A DNA stretch of 52,046 bases from Alphaproteobacteria bacterium. Its GTDB lineage: Bacteria; Pseudomonadota; Alphaproteobacteria; M2410. Location of the stretch: positions 1 through 52,046 of the forward strand of contig SBGZ01000059.1 in the NCBI GenBank assembly GCA_006226415.1, read 5' to 3'. Shown piece by piece: positions 49,872-52,046 of this stretch. Made by a program: the position numbers and the translations under genes. The notes beneath the pieces are model-generated. The model was not told the origin of the DNA and made no database searches. It worked only from the letters and a program-made list of their open reading frames with translations. Within the stretch, counting starts at the first letter, position 1, and the number at the start of each line of letters is the position of its first letter.

Positions 49872-51245
49872 TTAGCTACCTTCAGCGTGACGGGCAACGA
49901 TGCCGACAGACTGCTCTTCGAGAATCTGGGTGACGCTTGTGGACATGCCAGATGCGAAGCTGTGAATCAGCAGCACCGGAATAGCCACAACAAGACCCAG
50001 AACCGTCGTCATCAGGGCTTGCGAGATACCGCCCGCCATGAGCTGCGGATCACCTGCCCCGTAGAGCTGAATGGCCTGGAAGGTCAAGATCATCCCGGTC
50101 ACCGTACCGAGCAGACCCATCATCGGGGCCACAGCCGCAATCACCTTCAGGAGATTAAGTCCGCGCTCCAACTTCGGAACTTCGCGCATGACAGCTTCGT
50201 CAAGCTTGAGTTCGAGTGTTTCAACATCGGCACCACGGTTTTCTTCATAAGCCAGCATGATACGGCCCAGTGGGTTGGATTTGCTGGCCTTGTTGTTGCG
50301 AGCCTGACGGCGCACAGCACCCCCTGTGGACCACAGCGCAAAGATGCGAGCAAGACCCAGCAGAAGAGCGATCGCACCCAGTGCGATAATCACGTAACCA
50401 ACGGTACCACCTTGTTGAACCCGTTCCATAAGGGTCGGAGTGAAGACAAAGGTTCCAAGGATCGAACCCTGCGAAGGATCGACCGTGCCACGCACAACCT
50501 CGCCAGCATCAGCATTAAACAAGGCTTTCGCGGCAGCATTAAACTTGGAGTTCGTCGGCTGACGACCCAGGTTTGCCAATTTGCCTTCATCAAATTTCAC
50601 GAAGTCACCGTTCGAACGCATGGCGTTGAACGGGCCAACACGCACCACGTCAACATCTTCCGGTGAGCCATCACCGGAGGCCACTGTGGCGGTGTAACGA
50701 GACACCTGACCTTGATAGGTCATTTCACCGTGCAGGGTTGCCCACAAGTCATTGAGGTCTTGTGAGGTCGGAATGGTTTCCTTCTCAGCAATCGCTGCAA
50801 CGACAGCGGCGCGATCGGAATGCTCAGAGCTGATGAGTGAATTGTTCAACACGCCGCGAGTATCACCGGCAACCTGTTTTACAACACCGACAAGTTCGTT
50901 AAACTCGCCAAGTGCCTCCTGAAGAAGTTGAGACAGGCGTGCAATCTCTTCTTTGTTGCGCGCAACTATAGCTTCGAGGCGCGCACTTTCAGCTTCTTCG
51001 TTGCGAACATCCTGTTCAGCCTTGGCCAAGAGAGCGGCCTGGTTGTTGCGGTTGCTGCGGAACTCGGCTTCACGCTGTTTGTTGATGGTGTTTTCCTGAA
51101 CGCGGCCTTGTTTGACGCGCTCCAGAAGCTGATCAAGGGTCATACCCGTGTCTTGCGCAAAGGCGCCAGTCGCGGGGGCGATTACACAAGCAGCGCTAAT
51201 GCTGAGTGCCAATCCCAGTTTTCTGATGATGGTATTCATTTTCAA
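49872..51245 (-). CDS. TtpC-like long MotA/TolQ/ExbB protein
   Basis: A 457-residue protein: signal peptide (about 1-30), a coiled-coil periplasmic segment (about 35-130, rich in E, Q, R and N), a small beta domain (about 150-260), then three membrane helices, with the TolQ-type channel segment VAPMMGLLGTVTGMILTFQAI near residue 395 and a C-terminal helix with SQALMTTVLGLVVAIPVLLI. This is the layout of TtpC, the extra motor-like protein essential to Vibrio TonB2 uptake, which carries a large periplasmic N-terminus missing from ordinary ExbB. ATG 51245 follows AAGAGGCG. It begins 15 bases after the DUF3450 gene. Confidence 0.88.
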   Translation of the reverse strand: MKMNTIIRKLGLALSISAACVIAPATGAFAQDTGMTLDQLLERVKQGRVQENTINKQREAEFRSNRNNQAALLAKAEQDVRNEEAESARLEAIVARNKEEIARLSQLLQEALGEFNELVGVVKQVAGDTRGVLNNSLISSEHSDRAAVVAAIAEKETIPTSQDLNDLWATLHGEMTYQGQVSRYTATVASGDGSPEDVDVVRVGPFNAMRSNGDFVKFDEGKLANLGRQPTNSKFNAAAKALFNADAGEVVRGTVDPSQGSILGTFVFTPTLMERVQQGGTVGYVIIALGAIALLLGLARIFALWSTGGAVRRQARNNKASKSNPLGRIMLAYEENRGADVETLELKLDEAVMREVPKLERGLNLLKVIAAVAPMMGLLGTVTGMILTFQAIQLYGAGDPQLMAGGISQALMTTVLGLVVAIPVLLIHSFASGMSTSVTQILEEQSVGIVARHAEGS

Positions 51246-51260
51246 ATCGCCTCTTAACTC

Positions 51261-52046
51261 TTAGTTTGCGCTGGAAGTGGGGGCGGGCAGCGGCACAATC
51301 AGAAGGTCCGCCGGGATCTGCTCACGCGCCATCCGAATGCCTTGATAGATATTTTCGGATGATCCTTGAACGCTGACCCACTCACGAGTGGAGTTGTTCC
51401 ACATCATGGTCTCGTTACGATCGAGAGTTTGGTAATAAAGGGCAACGCGGCCAACCATCAGGAAGGTCACCTGACGACCGTCATCCAAATTGCCTTCATA
51501 AGCCTCGATGGCACGGCCATAGTCATTTTCAATCTGATAGGCTTCAAGCGCCTTACGATATTTTTCCGCAGCAGAAACGTCGGCCTGCGGCAAAAGATCT
51601 TTCAGGGTTTCGACCCGGGTGGTGCGTTCCGTCATCCGGAAAGGCTGGTCAAGCTGGATAAAGGCTTCGAGGCCTTCAGCCATCCGATTGATGAGCGGCA
51701 AGATTTCGCGCTGAATGTCAGACACGTTTGTGATCTGATCGCGGATCGACACCATTTGGCGCTCCTGGTCCGCAATGATCTTGCGCTGCTGAGCGTTGTA
51801 TTCGCGCAGCTGCTCCAGAAGATCAATGGTCTGACGGTATTTAGCGACAATGTCTGCCGTTTCGTCATCCAACTGATTGATCCGCTTTTGAGAAGCACGA
51901 CCCTCATCGGTTGCTTTCTTAACTTCGCTTGCCGCCGCATCGAGCTGTGCATAGGCGGGCACGCTCATCATCCCCGCAATCATCCCGGTTCCGAGAATCG
52001 CGGCAGTCAGAATTGATTTCACCTGACCTGGTAACGTACGTTTCAT
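51261..52046 (-). CDS. DUF3450 periplasmic coiled-coil protein
   Basis: A 261-residue exported protein: signal peptide (about 1-33, ending near AYAQ), a long coiled coil (about 40-115, rich in D, E, Q, R and K) and a C-terminal compact domain (about 150-245, with ETMMWNNSTREW and GIRMAREQIPADLLIVP). DUF3450 proteins head TtpC-type TonB clusters. Their function is unproven; the coiled coil matches the periplasmic coil of the TtpC-like protein. The ATG is exactly at the last base triplet of the window (52044-52046), so promoter and upstream sequence are not visible and an earlier start is possible. Confidence 0.82.
   Translation of the reverse strand: MKRTLPGQVKSILTAAILGTGMIAGMMSVPAYAQLDAAASEVKKATDEGRASQKRINQLDDETADIVAKYRQTIDLLEQLREYNAQQRKIIADQERQMVSIRDQITNVSDIQREILPLINRMAEGLEAFIQLDQPFRMTERTTRVETLKDLLPQADVSAAEKYRKALEAYQIENDYGRAIEAYEGNLDDGRQVTFLMVGRVALYYQTLDRNETMMWNNSTREWVSVQGSSENIYQGIRMAREQIPADLLIVPLPAPTSSAN

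Noticed and set aside
1-52046. Mobile elements, phage, CRISPR, tRNA or rRNA
   Set aside because: Looked for transposase or integrase motifs, regularly spaced repeats and cloverleaf or rRNA sequence by eye; none convincing.

Overview
This is about 52 kb of a Gram-negative alphaproteobacterial chromosome. The taxonomic call rests on family content that is typical of that class: DUF2849-cysI-DUF934, three DUF2336 proteins, DUF1491, a PleC/DivJ-type histidine kinase, class III aminotransferases and a DUF3450/TtpC-type TonB cluster. Base composition is moderately GC-rich, genes are tightly packed, and I see no insertion sequences, prophage genes, CRISPR arrays, tRNAs or rRNAs. I cannot name the genus. 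Lipoproteins and outer-membrane/periplasmic machines are over-represented.

Layout. 1-713: cut-off SH3-type surface lipoprotein. 944-4617: translationally coupled operon of DUF1214 and DUF1254 membrane proteins and an NMT1/SsuA-type ABC importer. 4752-7243: assimilatory sulfite reductase operon with its own promoter. 7345-10911: gamma-glutamyltransferase-like enzyme, FMN flavoprotein, class III aminotransferase. 11015-16590: DUF2336 protein, unknown membrane protein, MscS channel, small secreted protein, release factor 3. 17122-24165: compact bcsABC cellulose operon, followed convergently by a membrane PAS histidine kinase. 26559-31176: unknown lipoprotein, SufE, NhaB, CPBP protease. 31301-35408: ParA-like ATPase with a disordered partner, then two DUF2336 genes. 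35666-41164: small lipoprotein, CPA1 antiporter with a cyclic-nucleotide domain, two MFS paralogues. 41165-45612: acyl-CoA gene group and aminotransferase. 45710-52046: eight-gene TonB energy-transduction operon with two ExbB-, two ExbD- and two TonB-type proteins, a DUF3450 protein and a TPR protein.

How genes work together. The clearest functional units are the importer operon, the sulfite reductase operon, bcsABC, the divergent crotonase / acyl-CoA ligase-MaoC pair around a palindromic operator candidate, and the TonB operon. The least explained parts are the ParA plus acidic-linker protein pair beside two DUF2336 genes, the expanded TonB cluster, and several palindromes placed exactly where operators would sit (upstream of bcsA, of the acyl-CoA ligase gene and of the unknown lipoprotein gene). 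Strong intrinsic terminators are visible after the unknown lipoprotein, the ParA operon, the MaoC gene and the TonB operon. No single gene set here is certainly a new system; the ParA/partner locus and the duplicated TonB cluster are the best candidates.
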